This document shows, piece by piece, positions 51,247-60,633 of a DNA stretch of 64,000 nt; position 1 is the stretch's first letter, and each line of letters starts with the position of its first letter. The notes under the pieces were generated by a model that made no database searches, had not been told where the DNA came from, and worked only from the letters and a program-made list of their open reading frames with translations. The position numbers and the translations under genes were made by a program. Source of the stretch: JBOHNM01 sp050730675 (GTDB lineage Bacteria; Planctomycetota; Phycisphaerae; Phycisphaerales; UBA1924); NCBI GenBank assembly GCA_050730675.1, contig JBOHNM010000001.1:1-64000 (forward strand), given 5' to 3'.

Positions 51247-51731
51247 GCGGCGGTTCCAACCAACCCACACGTGTGCTCTTTGTCTGCCTCGGGAATATCT
51301 GCCGCTCGCCCCTGGCGAAGTTCGTCGCGGTCGCGATGGCCGAGCGACGCGGCCTGTCGGGCCGGGTGGAGTTCGATTCCTGCGGCACCGGTGGGTGGCA
51401 CGTCGGTGGCGGGGCCGACCCGCGGACGGTGGCGGTCGCGCGGCGCCACGGGCTGGAGACCACCCACACCGCCCGCCAGCTCAGCCACCAGGATTTCGGC
51501 CGGTTCCACTGGCTCATCGCCATGGACGCCGACAACGTCCAAACGCTCCTGAACCGCGGCGCACCGCCCGAGAAGGTGCGCCTGATGCGGTCGTTCGACG
51601 CTGCGGCCTCGGCGGAAGCCCCCGATCTGGACGTTCCTGACCCTTACACCGGCGGCCCGGAAGGGTTCGATGAGGTATATTCCATGCTCGTGACGGCGTG
51701 CGAGGGGATGCTCGATGAACTGCTCAGGTAA
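51243..51731 (+). CDS. Low-molecular-weight protein tyrosine phosphatase
   Basis: A 162-aa protein starting at GTG 51243. The active-site loop CLGNICRS (Cys about 14, Arg about 20) and the general-acid Asp in [13 protein letters not shown] are intact. Such enzymes often dephosphorylate tyrosine kinases that control exopolysaccharide synthesis. The 4-bp overlap with a glycosyltransferase gene fits this, but the substrate is not shown. Confidence 0.93.
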   Translation: MSGGSNQPTRVLFVCLGNICRSPLAKFVAVAMAERRGLSGRVEFDSCGTGGWHVGGGADPRTVAVARRHGLETTHTARQLSHQDFGRFHWLIAMDADNVQTLLNRGAPPEKVRLMRSFDAAASAEAPDLDVPDPYTGGPEGFDEVYSMLVTACEGMLDELLR

Positions 51732-52488
51732 TCGAAATCGTGGCGGGCTGACTCGGCCACAAGCCTTCACGCTCATCGAGCTGCTGGTGGTCATCGCGAT
51801 CATCGCGCTGCTGGTGGGCATCCTGCTGCCGGCGCTCGCGTCGGCGCGCAACTCCGCCAAGGCCGTGGCCTGCTCGGCGCGGCTTCAGCAGCTCGGCATC
51901 GCGCTGACGGGGTACCTCAACGAATCACGCGACGCCCTGCCGCAGGTGCGGGTTGATCTCGGCGGGTTCGACGCGAACATCGGCGCGCTCTTCGGCGGCA
52001 AGAAAGGCACGCTCCAGGCGTACGGAATCGATCAGTACGGCGCCGAGCGCCGCCCGCTCAACCGCTACCTTGAGATCGGCAACCCGCCGCCGGATTCGAT
52101 GGACGGCGTCTACGAGGTGGAGGCGTACCGCTCCCCGTGCGACCAGGGTGGCACAATCCCGGGTCTCGGATTCACGCCGTCGATGTACGACCTGTTGGGC
52201 TCGAGCTACACGCTCAACGACCACTCGCTGACGAGCGAGCAGGACGTGACGCTGATCCCGCAGCAGGGCGGCAAGATGCCGTACGTCATCGACACCACCA
52301 AGACCTGGGTGCTGGGGCCGCACACGATCTACAACTACCAGGAAGACGGCGATCGCGGCCACCGCTGGTACAACTCCAAGGACGTGCGGGCCAACCTGCT
52401 CTTCCTGGACATGCACGTGGGCGGGCTCTTCCGCGTGCCGCCGGGGGTGGTGAACCGGACGGAGAATTACACGTTTTTGCCGCGATGA
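51715..52488 (+). CDS. Type II pseudopilin-like protein (prepilin N-terminus, H-X9-DG-type tail)
   Basis: A 257-aa protein. The leader [17 protein letters not shown] is followed by [24 protein letters not shown], the conserved prepilin helix; residue -1 is Ala where most have Gly. C-terminal [17 protein letters not shown] is close to the planctomycete H-X9-DG pseudopilin ending. Planctomycetes carry dozens of these. The start overlaps the phosphatase by 17 bp. Exported by the type II/IV pilus machinery; precise role unknown. Confidence 0.85.
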   Translation: MNCSGNRNRGGLTRPQAFTLIELLVVIAIIALLVGILLPALASARNSAKAVACSARLQQLGIALTGYLNESRDALPQVRVDLGGFDANIGALFGGKKGTLQAYGIDQYGAERRPLNRYLEIGNPPPDSMDGVYEVEAYRSPCDQGGTIPGLGFTPSMYDLLGSSYTLNDHSLTSEQDVTLIPQQGGKMPYVIDTTKTWVLGPHTIYNYQEDGDRGHRWYNSKDVRANLLFLDMHVGGLFRVPPGVVNRTENYTFLPR

Positions 52489-52521
52489 AGAGTCGCGAAA
52501 TGGCAAGAGCCAGCAACAGTA

Positions 52522-53028
52522 CTACTTGTACACAAGCTTCAGTTCTTGCCAATTGTGCTCAACAATACTCGACAGATGTGACTTGACAGCATCTTCTCCG
52601 GAAGCGATCGTGGCGAGCAACCGCTCCACCGGGTCGAGGTAGTAGTCAACCGTCTTTTGATCACGTCCCCGCTCCCGAAACACGCGATCAAGAACCGCGA
52701 GCACTGCGTCGCACAGTTCTCTTGCCTTAGCATGCTTACCCAAATGCGCGTAGCAATGGGCCAAGTCCCGCTGCATTGGTAGTGTGGTGGAATTCCCTCT
52801 GCACCAATAGCCATTTGAGTCAAGCAGAGACGTCGTCCCCTTGACGCGGATGAGTTGCTTATGGAATAACGAGATCTGTGCAACGACTTGTGCCACCTGC
52901 ACACCAAAGTCAGGCGAGTCGGGGCGAAGATCCGCACGCGGCATGGAAGAAGATTCAAAGGTTGTGAACTGCAGCGAATCCGCCGCACCAGGCACGTACA
53001 ACGGGGTGAGGAGTGGAATGATTGACAA
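52522..53028 (-). CDS. Hypothetical protein with TPR-like helices
   Basis: A 168-aa frame in the accessory island. Central helices (RDLAHCYAHLGKHAKARELCDAVLAVLDRVFRERG) look like a single tetratricopeptide repeat. The first 30 residues are not helical. A second frame of similar length overlaps almost completely, but it has a poorer composition and is rejected. It may be a truncated gene, as it ends close to an insertion sequence. Confidence 0.5.
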   Translation of the reverse strand: MSIIPLLTPLYVPGAADSLQFTTFESSSMPRADLRPDSPDFGVQVAQVVAQISLFHKQLIRVKGTTSLLDSNGYWCRGNSTTLPMQRDLAHCYAHLGKHAKARELCDAVLAVLDRVFRERGRDQKTVDYYLDPVERLLATIASGEDAVKSHLSSIVEHNWQELKLVYK

Positions 53029-53036
53029 CTATGCAC

Positions 53037-53064
53037 TTGACGCACGCTGTGCGTAATGTATCAT
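53037..53064 (+). promoter_or_regulatory. Candidate promoter of the IS1595 transposase with a palindrome in its spacer
   Basis: -35 TTGACG (53037-53042), 16-bp spacer, -10 TATCAT (53059-53064). A perfect 6-bp palindrome ACGCAC-GCT-GTGCGT (53040-53054) lies in the spacer. The expected start of transcription is at or next to ATG 53071, which would give a leaderless mRNA. Confidence 0.45.
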
Positions 53065-53070
53065 GTTTAC

Positions 53071-54057
53071 ATGAACGCTCCAAGGCCACGACGCAAGGGC
53101 AAGATTGGCGGGGACAAGTCGGCGATTGTCGCGCAGATCCCCGCTGCCTGCAACGACGAACGGTTGGCTGTTGAGTTCTTGGAAGAACAGCGCTGGGGTG
53201 ATACACCATGTTGCCCGCGATGCGGTGATACCGACGTGCGCAAGATGGTCGATGCCAAGACCGGCGAACGAAGCCGACGTTTCCTGTGGCGTTGTAGCGG
53301 CTGCAAGCGGCAATACACGGTGCGGATCAATTCGGTGTATGAGGACAGCCGTATCCCGCTCCGGCACTGGGTGTTCGCGTTCTGGGCTGCCTGCGCGAGC
53401 AAGAAGGGCGTGAGTGCATTGCAGGTCAAGCGCCAAACCGGCCTCAACTACCGATCCGCGTTGTTCCTGATGAACCGCATCCGCTTCGCCATGTCGAATA
53501 GTCCCGACTCGCCGCGCCCGCTCATGTCCGGCGTGGTCGAAACGGATGAGGTCTACGTCGGCGGCGCTCCACGCGAGAGCGCCCACAAGCGAGCTCACTG
53601 GTCAACCAAAGCGCCGGTTGTGGCGATGGTCCAACGTGGCGGCGAGCTGCGTGCCTGGGCTGTTACCAAGGTCACGGGCGAGGGGCTACAACGTCTATTC
53701 CGCGAGAACGTGGCCAAGGGCACTGTTTGCGTCACCGACGGCAACAAGAAGTACGAATGCGCCATCCGGGGCCTCGGCACGCACAAGGTCATCAAACACC
53801 ATCTGCGCGAGTACGTCGATCCCACCGATCGGGCAACGCACACCAACACCGTAGAGGGCTTTTTCAGCTTGTTCCGCAAGAAGCTCGACGGAACGCACCA
53901 CTGGGTATCAAAGAAGCACCTGCACCGCTACGCGGACGAAGCCGCGTTCATCTACACCAATCGCGGCGTAGACGACGGGGAGCGGACCGTGCGGGCTATT
54001 CGCGGCGCGAGTGGCAAGCGATTGACCTACGCGGAGTGCGTGAAGGAGAGTGCCTAG
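53071..54057 (+). CDS. IS1595-family (ISXO2-like) transposase
   Basis: About 328 aa. N-terminal zinc ribbon (CCPRCGDTD ... WRCSGCKRQY), then the DDE-type catalytic core: Asp in VVETDEVYVGG, Asp in CVTDGNKKYE, and HTNTVEGFFSLFRKK with Asn/Glu, as in ISXO2 proteins. ATG 53071 is used; ATG 53056 is also in frame. The frame is complete. Terminal inverted repeats could not be identified on either side, so the element's limits are not given. Confidence 0.9.
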   Translation: MNAPRPRRKGKIGGDKSAIVAQIPAACNDERLAVEFLEEQRWGDTPCCPRCGDTDVRKMVDAKTGERSRRFLWRCSGCKRQYTVRINSVYEDSRIPLRHWVFAFWAACASKKGVSALQVKRQTGLNYRSALFLMNRIRFAMSNSPDSPRPLMSGVVETDEVYVGGAPRESAHKRAHWSTKAPVVAMVQRGGELRAWAVTKVTGEGLQRLFRENVAKGTVCVTDGNKKYECAIRGLGTHKVIKHHLREYVDPTDRATHTNTVEGFFSLFRKKLDGTHHWVSKKHLHRYADEAAFIYTNRGVDDGERTVRAIRGASGKRLTYAECVKESA

Positions 54058-54080
54058 CGTTTGCGCTTGGGAGGCTTTCG

Positions 54081-54353
54081 ATGGACGATTTTCCCCGGGC
54101 GCGGATCGGTCACGTAGACACAACCTTCCAAGACCAGACCGTGTATCTCACAGGAAAACGGTTCGAGAGGTGCGTTTTTAGAAGTTGCACGCTTGTGTAC
54201 AGCGGTGGGCCGTCCAAGTTCGTCGCGTGTGAGTTTCTGAATTGTTCGTGGCATGTTGATTTCGTGGTGGTTGACTCGGAGCAATGGGACGAGTTCATGG
54301 CAAACGCCGCCGGGATGATTACGCGGTCCCTGCCGAAGTTGCCAAGCCAATGA
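54081..54353 (+). CDS. Hypothetical small protein (90 aa) beside the transposase
   Basis: ATG 54081 has GGGAGG 6 bp upstream. The product has a pattern of alternating Phe/Cys residues (FQDQTVYLTGKRFERCVFRSC, FVACEFLNCSW) like a short right-handed beta helix of pentapeptide-type rungs. It starts 23 bp after the transposase stop and may be an IS passenger or a resident gene. No family identified. Confidence 0.6.
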   Translation: MDDFPRARIGHVDTTFQDQTVYLTGKRFERCVFRSCTLVYSGGPSKFVACEFLNCSWHVDFVVVDSEQWDEFMANAAGMITRSLPKLPSQ

Positions 54354-54356
54354 ACA

Positions 54357-55409
54357 CTACCGCTTCGGACTCTCCGGCGGCTTGGCCTTGAAGGATTCCC
54401 TGATGCGGTCCTCGAATGGGCCGTCGAGTTTGAGGCGCTTGGGTTTCGGGCCGCGCGTCGGCTCGGTGGCAAAGTCCATTGTCGGCAAGCTCTTGGCCTG
54501 TTTCTTATCCGCGCCTTGTTTCTTGCGGTCGTTCACAAAGCACTCCTGATTGAGAACCTCCAGAATGATAGAGGACGGCACCACCATCGCAATGCCGACA
54601 TTGATCTTCTCGATCTTCGATGCCTTTGCTATCTCATCATCCCAGTGCCCATGAATCAGACCAAGTAAGAGCATGGCTCCGCGCAGCGGATACAGCACGC
54701 CCGCGTCCATCTCGCGCCGGGTTGTGAAACCGGTACGAAGCACGAACACTGGTGAGCCACTGAGTCCGCCCGTCGATCGAGACTCGATCAGATGAACGAC
54801 CATCTCGCCCATCTTGGATCGAATCTTCTCTTGTGCAACGAGCGCCACGTGGCCAGCCCGAACGATCGGCAAGTTCTTTCGATTACCCTTGTGCTCAATG
54901 AACATTCCAGTGATGAATACCTCGTCTCCAGTGTCTGATTCGTGATCTTGCGCAAAGGCGCCAGCGGCGATCGCGCGATATTCAACCACGGTCGGGTCAG
55001 GTTCCCAAGCGGTAGCCGCTACGTCGATCGCCGCGTCTGACGGGTGGAATTGCCACTTATCAATGGGCACGCTCCTCTCTTCAGCGGTGCCGCTCCGCGT
55101 GTTTACACGAATCCACACCAGCCCATCGGCGCTCAATTTCTTGATGCCGTGAATCGCGTGAGCAGCAGTGGTGAGGTAGACAGCACTTTGTTCGGTGCCG
55201 TCGATCGGTACAGCCACAAAAAAGGCAGTCCCACCAAACCACGTGGTTTGGCTTCCCGCGCCTCTCCGCACGCCGAGGTATACGACGCACAGTTTGACCT
55301 CTTCGGGAAACGCCACGATTGGATCGTACTCGCCCCTAAGAACGATCCGCTGCTCACCAGCCAAGCCCGGCTCCCGACGCTCTTGCAGTCTGATTCCTTT
55401 GGGGGGCAT
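54357..55409 (-). CDS. Trypsin-like serine protease
   Basis: A 350-aa protein with the catalytic triad in chymotrypsin order and spacing: His in TTAAHAIHG (about 84), Asp in DAAIDVAA (about 128), Ser in GGLSGSPVF (about 217). No signal peptide is visible, so it probably acts inside the cell. The C-terminal 80 residues are Lys/Pro rich. It lies in the accessory island next to the transposase. A role in defence or stress is possible but unproven. Confidence 0.8.
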   Translation of the reverse strand: MPPKGIRLQERREPGLAGEQRIVLRGEYDPIVAFPEEVKLCVVYLGVRRGAGSQTTWFGGTAFFVAVPIDGTEQSAVYLTTAAHAIHGIKKLSADGLVWIRVNTRSGTAEERSVPIDKWQFHPSDAAIDVAATAWEPDPTVVEYRAIAAGAFAQDHESDTGDEVFITGMFIEHKGNRKNLPIVRAGHVALVAQEKIRSKMGEMVVHLIESRSTGGLSGSPVFVLRTGFTTRREMDAGVLYPLRGAMLLLGLIHGHWDDEIAKASKIEKINVGIAMVVPSSIILEVLNQECFVNDRKKQGADKKQAKSLPTMDFATEPTRGPKPKRLKLDGPFEDRIRESFKAKPPESPKR

Positions 55410-55437
55410 TCATTGGTCTTCCCCTTGGCGTTGTGCG

Positions 55438-55617
55438 TCATCTGCACAGTCGCCGAATGATTTGATAGCAACCAGTTGAATAGGCCGATGGCTCGAAGTA
55501 CACGCTTCGCAGCACGTCATCGACAACCGGCAGACAAACTCGTCTTTTTGCTGTTCCCCATCCTTCGAGTCGAGGGATGACAAATTTCTGAAGAACTTGA
55601 TCGAGACGCATCTTCAT
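55438..55617 (-). CDS. Short hypothetical protein or truncated gene fragment
   Basis: A 59-aa frame (MRLDQVLQKFVIPRLEGWGTAKRR, then YFEPSAYSTGCYQI). The second part looks like the start of a family of about 150-aa proteins, so the frame may be the N-terminal remnant of a longer gene cut off by rearrangement in the island. The ATG is the only good start. Low confidence that it is functional. Confidence 0.35.
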   Translation of the reverse strand: MKMRLDQVLQKFVIPRLEGWGTAKRRVCLPVVDDVLRSVYFEPSAYSTGCYQIIRRLCR

Positions 55618-55689
55618 GGCACCCAACATTACACATCCGCATTGTTTCGCGTACCAAGCACCGGCCCGTGCCATCGATCGAAGGCGAAC

Positions 55690-57120
55690 CTACTTCTTCC
55701 TCTGCACCTTCCCGCTGAAGAACGCGTCGATCTTCGCCGCGGCCTCGTCGATCGACTTCGCGTCGAGCGGACCGGCGAGGTTGGTGCGGACGCCCTTGCC
55801 GCTGATCCAGCCCTCGACCATTTGAAGCAGCTCGGCGTCGGTGAGCTTGGGGAAGTCCGGGAGCTTGTTGGTCTGCGGGTCTTTGACGACCAGTCGCACG
55901 GAGTGGTCGAGTTCCTCGACGGCGAGACGGTTGACCGAGTCGATGAGCTTGCCGAGGACGACGGGGTCGTCGCTGTCGCGGGTCTTGGCCCAGGTGTTCC
56001 AGCGTTTCTTGAACGCGCCGACGGCCTTTTCGCGGCGCTGGCGGACATCCATCTCCTTGCCGTACATCACCGCGACCATCGCGCCGGGGATGAAGGCCTT
56101 TTCGCCGACAGACTCCGCAAGCTTGTCCATCCGCTGCACCTTGCCCGAGCGGACCTCGTTGGCCACATCCTTGAGTGAGTTGTCGAGCACCTTGAGCAGG
56201 CTGCCGATGATCGACCACTCGTGTCGCGTCTGCGGCATGTACTGGCTGACGCCCGGCGAGTTGATCGGCAGCACGAAATACCACTTGTCGTTGACCTGTC
56301 GCATCGTGAGGCCCAGCGGTGGCACCGGCTTGCCGTCATAGAGCACGGCCGCCTGGTCGTCGGCGATTTTTTCGGTAGAAAGCTTGGCGGCGTTCTCGGT
56401 GAGCCAACTGAAAGGATCGGCGAGGAGACGCGCGGCGAGGGCCTGGAACTCGCGCTCGGGGTTGACGGGCTTGGGCTGGCCTGGCTCCCCCGCGGTTCCT
56501 GCGGCACCATTGGCCGCGGGCTTGGCGGTGGCGCTGACGCCCGACGGCGACGCGGAGATGGTGATTGAACCACTAGACTTCGACGCGGACGCCGCGGCTG
56601 GCGCAGCGCCGTTCACCGAAGCCGGAGGCGTCGCCGAATTGCCACGGTTCTGGCGCTTGCGCATCTCCTCTTCGGCACGCTTGCGGATCTGCTCGGGGTC
56701 GAACCCACCGGAGCCTCCACCGCCGGGACCGCCCGCGGGCGGCAGGATGTTCATGATCGACGGCGCGGTGCCGTCGGCGAGTTCCTGGGCGTACTGCGCC
56801 CGCAGCTTGCGGACATCGTCGGGGAAACAGCGGTTGATCTCGAACGCCAGGGCCTGGATGCTGGCGAACATCTCGCTTAAGCGTTTGAGGACCGAACGCA
56901 GCTCCGGCTTGTCGGCGTGGATGAGCTGCGTGGGGATCTTCTCCGCGTCGCCGTTCTTCACCATCGCGATGGCCGTGCGCAGGGTGTCATCCGGTGTCGA
57001 TTGGCTGTAGCCGAGCGCGGCGCCGGGTTTGAGAACGAAGAAGAGCCCGGCACCGAGAGCGATGACCGCCGCGGCGATCGAAGCGATCAGCCAGACTTTT
57101 TTGCCGCCGGATTGAGGCAT
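55690..57120 (-). CDS. Membrane-anchored protein of unknown function (476 aa)
   Basis: N-terminal signal anchor (VWLIASIAAAVIALGAGLFFVL). Residues 40-120 are helical. A long Gly/Pro/Ala/Ser linker lies at about 125-225 (GGPGGGGSGGF). A C-terminal helical domain follows (WYFVLPINSPGVSQYMPQTRHEW, EMDVRQRREKAVGAFKKRWNTW). No known domain recognised. Topology predicts the large part outside the cytoplasmic membrane. It is divergent from thiS. Confidence 0.7.
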   Translation of the reverse strand: MPQSGGKKVWLIASIAAAVIALGAGLFFVLKPGAALGYSQSTPDDTLRTAIAMVKNGDAEKIPTQLIHADKPELRSVLKRLSEMFASIQALAFEINRCFPDDVRKLRAQYAQELADGTAPSIMNILPPAGGPGGGGSGGFDPEQIRKRAEEEMRKRQNRGNSATPPASVNGAAPAAASASKSSGSITISASPSGVSATAKPAANGAAGTAGEPGQPKPVNPEREFQALAARLLADPFSWLTENAAKLSTEKIADDQAAVLYDGKPVPPLGLTMRQVNDKWYFVLPINSPGVSQYMPQTRHEWSIIGSLLKVLDNSLKDVANEVRSGKVQRMDKLAESVGEKAFIPGAMVAVMYGKEMDVRQRREKAVGAFKKRWNTWAKTRDSDDPVVLGKLIDSVNRLAVEELDHSVRLVVKDPQTNKLPDFPKLTDAELLQMVEGWISGKGVRTNLAGPLDAKSIDEAAAKIDAFFSGKVQRKK

Positions 57121-57274
57121 GGGTCCCCCGAACTGCTCGGACTCAAATCAACCAACGCTCCATACCCATCAGCGTACGTACTGGGCAAAGCCGATCCCGG
57201 GTTTCTACCGGTTGGGGAATGATCGGCTGCGGGATCGATTCGGGGTGAGCCGGGCCGGAAACCTACCATCGGCC

Positions 57275-57475
57275 ATGACCCTGCGGGTAAACGGCGAACA
57301 GCGGGAACTGGCCGAGGCGACCTCGGTCGCGGAGTTGATCGACGCCCTCGGCCTGGCCAAGCTGCCGTGCGCGGTGGAGGTCAACCGTAAGCTCGTCCCC
57401 AAGAAGGACCACACGGGTCGGGTGCTCCAGAATGGAGACACGGTCGAAGTCGTGACGCTGGTCGGTGGAGGATGA
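57275..57475 (+). CDS. thiS: Sulfur carrier protein ThiS
   Basis: A 66-aa ubiquitin-like protein: [21 protein letters not shown], then [13 protein letters not shown]. The C-terminal Gly-Gly is thiocarboxylated and donates sulfur to the thiazole of thiamine. ATG 57275 is the only sensible start. It overlaps thiG by 4 bp (ATGA). The 154 bp upstream was checked for a TPP riboswitch and none was seen. Confidence 0.93.
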   Translation: MTLRVNGEQRELAEATSVAELIDALGLAKLPCAVEVNRKLVPKKDHTGRVLQNGDTVEVVTLVGGG

Positions 57476-58356
57476 ACGAGATGACGACGGGACATCCGAC
57501 AATCGAGGCGAAGTCGGGCCAAGCCAAGGCCACCGCGGCGAGCGAACTGGTCATCGGCCAGCGCCGCTTCACCAGCCGCCTGATCGCCGGCACGGGCAAG
57601 TACAAAGACCTCGAGACGATGAGCCGCGCGCTGGATGCCAGCGGCGTGCAGGTCGTCACCGTCGCGGTGCGTCGTGAGCGGCTCTACAACGACAAGGGCC
57701 AGAGCCTGCTCGACGCGCTGGACCTGTCGCGCTACACGATCCTGCCCAACACCGCGGGATGCTTCAGCGCGGAAGATGCCGTGCGCGTCGCGCGGCTGGG
57801 CCGCGATCTGCTTGAACAACTCGGCAACCCCGGCGCGAGCTGGGTGAAGCTCGAAGTGCTCGGCGACCGCAAGACGTTGCTGCCGGACCCAATGGGGACC
57901 GTCGAAGCGACCAAAGAACTCGTCGCCGATGGCTTTCAGGTTCTGGCATACACCAGCGATGACCCAATCGCCGCCCTGCGCATCAAGGAAGCCGGCGCCA
58001 CGAGCGTGATGCCCGCTGGCTCGCCGATCGGCTCCGGCCAAGGCGTGCTCAACTGCGCCAACATCCTCCTCTGCCTGGAACTGCTCAAGGACAAGGACCC
58101 GCACTATCCGGTCATCGTCGATGCCGGTGTCGGCGCGGCGAGCGATGTCGCGGTGGCGATGGAGATCGGGGCTGATGGCGTGCTGCTCAACACCGCCATC
58201 GCCCACGCCCAGGACCCGGTGCTGATGGCCAGCGCCATGCGCCACGGATGCATCGCCGGGCGCGAGAGCTATCTCTCCGGCCGCATCCCCAGGAAGCTCT
58301 ACGCCAGCGCGAGTTCGCCTTGGGAGGGTGTAATCTCGTATATTCCCGGTGAGTGA
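57472..58356 (+). CDS. thiG: Thiazole synthase ThiG
   Basis: A 294-aa TIM-barrel enzyme that joins the ThiS sulfur with deoxyxylulose phosphate to form the thiazole phosphate of thiamine. Characteristic pieces: [27 protein letters not shown], Schiff-base Lys about 126 in [21 protein letters not shown], and [29 protein letters not shown]. Coupled to thiS. The first 30 residues are an extension beyond the usual start. Confidence 0.95.
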   Translation: MNEMTTGHPTIEAKSGQAKATAASELVIGQRRFTSRLIAGTGKYKDLETMSRALDASGVQVVTVAVRRERLYNDKGQSLLDALDLSRYTILPNTAGCFSAEDAVRVARLGRDLLEQLGNPGASWVKLEVLGDRKTLLPDPMGTVEATKELVADGFQVLAYTSDDPIAALRIKEAGATSVMPAGSPIGSGQGVLNCANILLCLELLKDKDPHYPVIVDAGVGAASDVAVAMEIGADGVLLNTAIAHAQDPVLMASAMRHGCIAGRESYLSGRIPRKLYASASSPWEGVISYIPGE

Positions 58357-58403
58357 CACCGCCGGAGCGGGCCCTACCGGCAGCGACCGACTGGAGATTC
58401 GCC

Positions 58404-58559
58404 GTGCCTCACACCAAAAAGCACCATCGCGGACACGGGGAGACCGAGCCGCGGTACAACCGCCCGCGCTCGAACCTGATGAGCTTCCTGTACGCCGGCG
58501 CGGCTGGGATTGTGCTGGTGCTCTTGGCGGTGTGGCTGATCAACAAGCTGTTTTATTGA
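58404..58559 (+). CDS. Small single-TM protein (51 aa)
   Basis: GTG 58404 with GGAG 8 bp upstream. A basic, His-rich N-terminus (TKKHHRGHGE) is followed by one TM helix (MSFLYAGAAGIVLVLLAVWLI). It starts 47 bp after thiG. A tail-anchored or inner-membrane helper protein; function unknown. Confidence 0.55.
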   Translation: MPHTKKHHRGHGETEPRYNRPRSNLMSFLYAGAAGIVLVLLAVWLINKLFY

Positions 58560-58680
58560 GTCGAGGATTCCCGCATCGACTTCGCCGCCACCCCCGTTTT
58601 GGGCGTGTGCGGCGGGCGATCTTGTGGTAAACTGGCAGAATCTGAAGACCCCGTTCGGGGCTCGTTGCGAAGGAGATTCC

Positions 58681-60579
58681 ATGGACCGCCGCCTGATCGC
58701 CACGCTCGTCCTGTCGTCGCTCGCGCTCACGTCGGTGTGCCTGGGACGCGTCGCGCTCCACGACGATACTGCGGCCTCGACCTCCCCCGTGCGCAAGACA
58801 TGGACGGCGGTCGTGAACGGCGTCGATGTGCCGGCGCCGGACATGGCGATGGGGGATGACGCCACACTCGCCCGCATCATCGATGAGGGCGTCAACCGCA
58901 ACAAGGTGATGGAGCACCTCCGCTACATCACGCAGGAGATCGGCCCGCGACTCACCGGTTCGGAGCGTGCTTTGCGCGCCAACGAGTGGCTGCGCGACCA
59001 GTACGTCCTGTTCGGACTCAGCAACCCGCACCTGGAGCCGTGGGGCGAGATCAGCCTCGGCTTCACCCGCATGCCCAGCACCGGACGGATCGTCACCACC
59101 GAGCGCTCGCGCGAGCGCCTCTCACCCAGCCAACGTGCCGCGGCGACGGCCAATCGGCCCGCCTCCGGTGGCGCGGCAACCCCGGCCGGCGCAGCACCGG
59201 CGGCCGACGCCCCCGCATCGCCCGCCGCCCCGGCAGCACCCGCCGAGACTTGGCGCACCGCTCGCGAACTGCAATTCACGACGCTGGCCTGGACCCGCGG
59301 CACCGACGGCCCTGTGCGCGGTCCCGTTTACCGCATGCCGCTGGATGAAGAGGACTGGAACGACCTCAAGGACAAGCTCAAGGGGGCGTGGATCCTCGTC
59401 CCGGCTTCCAATGGCGGCGGCGTGGTCGACCCGCGTGCAGGCGTATCGGCGCAGTACGAGTCGCGGACCGCGGCACGCAAGAAGCTCGCGGACGGCGCAA
59501 AGTTCGAGGAACTGAAGCTGGCCGAGCGTGTCGCGTGCTCACCCGTCGCCGGCTACATCAGCTCGAGCAAGGACGAGCGGGTCTGGACCGGCGGCGCCCG
59601 CGGCTGGCGCACGATGACGATGGAGACGCTTCCTCCCGAAGTCCATGTCACGGTGCGGATGAGCGACTACGACTACATCAACTCGCGGATCTTCGATGGC
59701 GACCCCGTCTTCGCCGAGTTCGACCTCAAGCACAACTTCAAGCCGGGGCCCGTGCCGGTCTTCAACACCATCGCCGAGATCCCCGGCACCGAGAAGCCCG
59801 AAGAGATCGTCATCATCTCCGCCCACGCCGATTCATGGGACGGCCCAGGCTCTCAGGGCGCCACCGACAACGGCACCGGCACGGTCGTGACCCTCGAGGC
59901 CGCCCGCATCCTCATGGCCGCCAAGGCCAAACCCAAGCGCACCATCCGCTTCGTCCATTGGACGGGCGAAGAGCAGGGCCTGCTCGGCTCGGGCGGCTAC
60001 GTCAAGGCCCACGAGGCCGAGATGGAGAAGATCTCTGCCGTGTTCGTCGATGATGGCGGCACCAACTACGAGGGCGGTCTCTCGTGCATCGAGTCGATGC
60101 GCGACATGCTTGCCGCGGCGACCGCGCCCGTCAACGGCCTGTTCTTCGACTCGGTGGACGGCAAGCCGCTGAACGTGAACATCCGCGTCCGCGAGCGTTT
60201 TACGCAGTCGGGCGGCAGCGATCACATGTCCTTTGTCGATGCCAAAGTCCCCGGCTTCTTCTGGGACGAGAGCGGCCGCGCCGACTACGGTTACGGCTGG
60301 CACACCCAGAACGACAAGATGGAGCTTGGCGTCTCCGAGTACCTCAAGCAATCGTCTACGTGCGCCGCCATCACCGCCTACCGCCTGGCCTGTGCCGACA
60401 CGATGCTGACCCGTCCCACCGCTGATCAGTGGCCGCAGCGCCGCCAGCGGCCCACAGCCGGCGGCACCAATCGTGGCGCGGCATCGCCGGCTTCACCCGA
60501 GAACCCCGCTTCTCCCACCACTCCCGCAACCCCTGCCGACCCGGAGAAAAAGCCCGCGCCCGCACCAGCACCCAATTGA
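58681..60579 (+). CDS. M28-family zinc metallopeptidase
   Basis: About 632 aa from ATG 58681 (SD AAGGAG). N-terminal signal/anchor (LIATLVLSSLALTSVCL). The catalytic domain has zinc ligands in M28 order: His about 381 in SAHADSWDG, Asp about 396 in TDNGTGT, Glu-Glu about 430 in TGEEQGLLGS, Asp about 457 in FVDDGG, and His about 540 in YGWHTQND. An Ala/Pro linker occurs at about 155-200 and a Pro/Ala tail at the end. Probably an exported aminopeptidase or carboxypeptidase Q-like enzyme. Confidence 0.9.
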   Translation: MDRRLIATLVLSSLALTSVCLGRVALHDDTAASTSPVRKTWTAVVNGVDVPAPDMAMGDDATLARIIDEGVNRNKVMEHLRYITQEIGPRLTGSERALRANEWLRDQYVLFGLSNPHLEPWGEISLGFTRMPSTGRIVTTERSRERLSPSQRAAATANRPASGGAATPAGAAPAADAPASPAAPAAPAETWRTARELQFTTLAWTRGTDGPVRGPVYRMPLDEEDWNDLKDKLKGAWILVPASNGGGVVDPRAGVSAQYESRTAARKKLADGAKFEELKLAERVACSPVAGYISSSKDERVWTGGARGWRTMTMETLPPEVHVTVRMSDYDYINSRIFDGDPVFAEFDLKHNFKPGPVPVFNTIAEIPGTEKPEEIVIISAHADSWDGPGSQGATDNGTGTVVTLEAARILMAAKAKPKRTIRFVHWTGEEQGLLGSGGYVKAHEAEMEKISAVFVDDGGTNYEGGLSCIESMRDMLAAATAPVNGLFFDSVDGKPLNVNIRVRERFTQSGGSDHMSFVDAKVPGFFWDESGRADYGYGWHTQNDKMELGVSEYLKQSSTCAAITAYRLACADTMLTRPTADQWPQRRQRPTAGGTNRGAASPASPENPASPTTPATPADPEKKPAPAPAPN

Positions 60580-60633
60580 CGTCATCCTGCCGGTCAAGGG
60601 CCCGAACCGGATTCGCCCGCGCTAAACTCCGAC

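Noticed and set aside
52539..53045. Second minus-strand frame overlapping the TPR-like gene
   Set aside because: Same region in another frame, with Ser/Arg/Cys-rich composition and no regular secondary structure. The 52522-53028 frame is more protein-like.
57121..57274. TPP riboswitch in front of thiS
   Set aside because: None of the conserved TPP-aptamer stretches (for example CTGAGA or ACCTGATCTGG-like) is present in either orientation.
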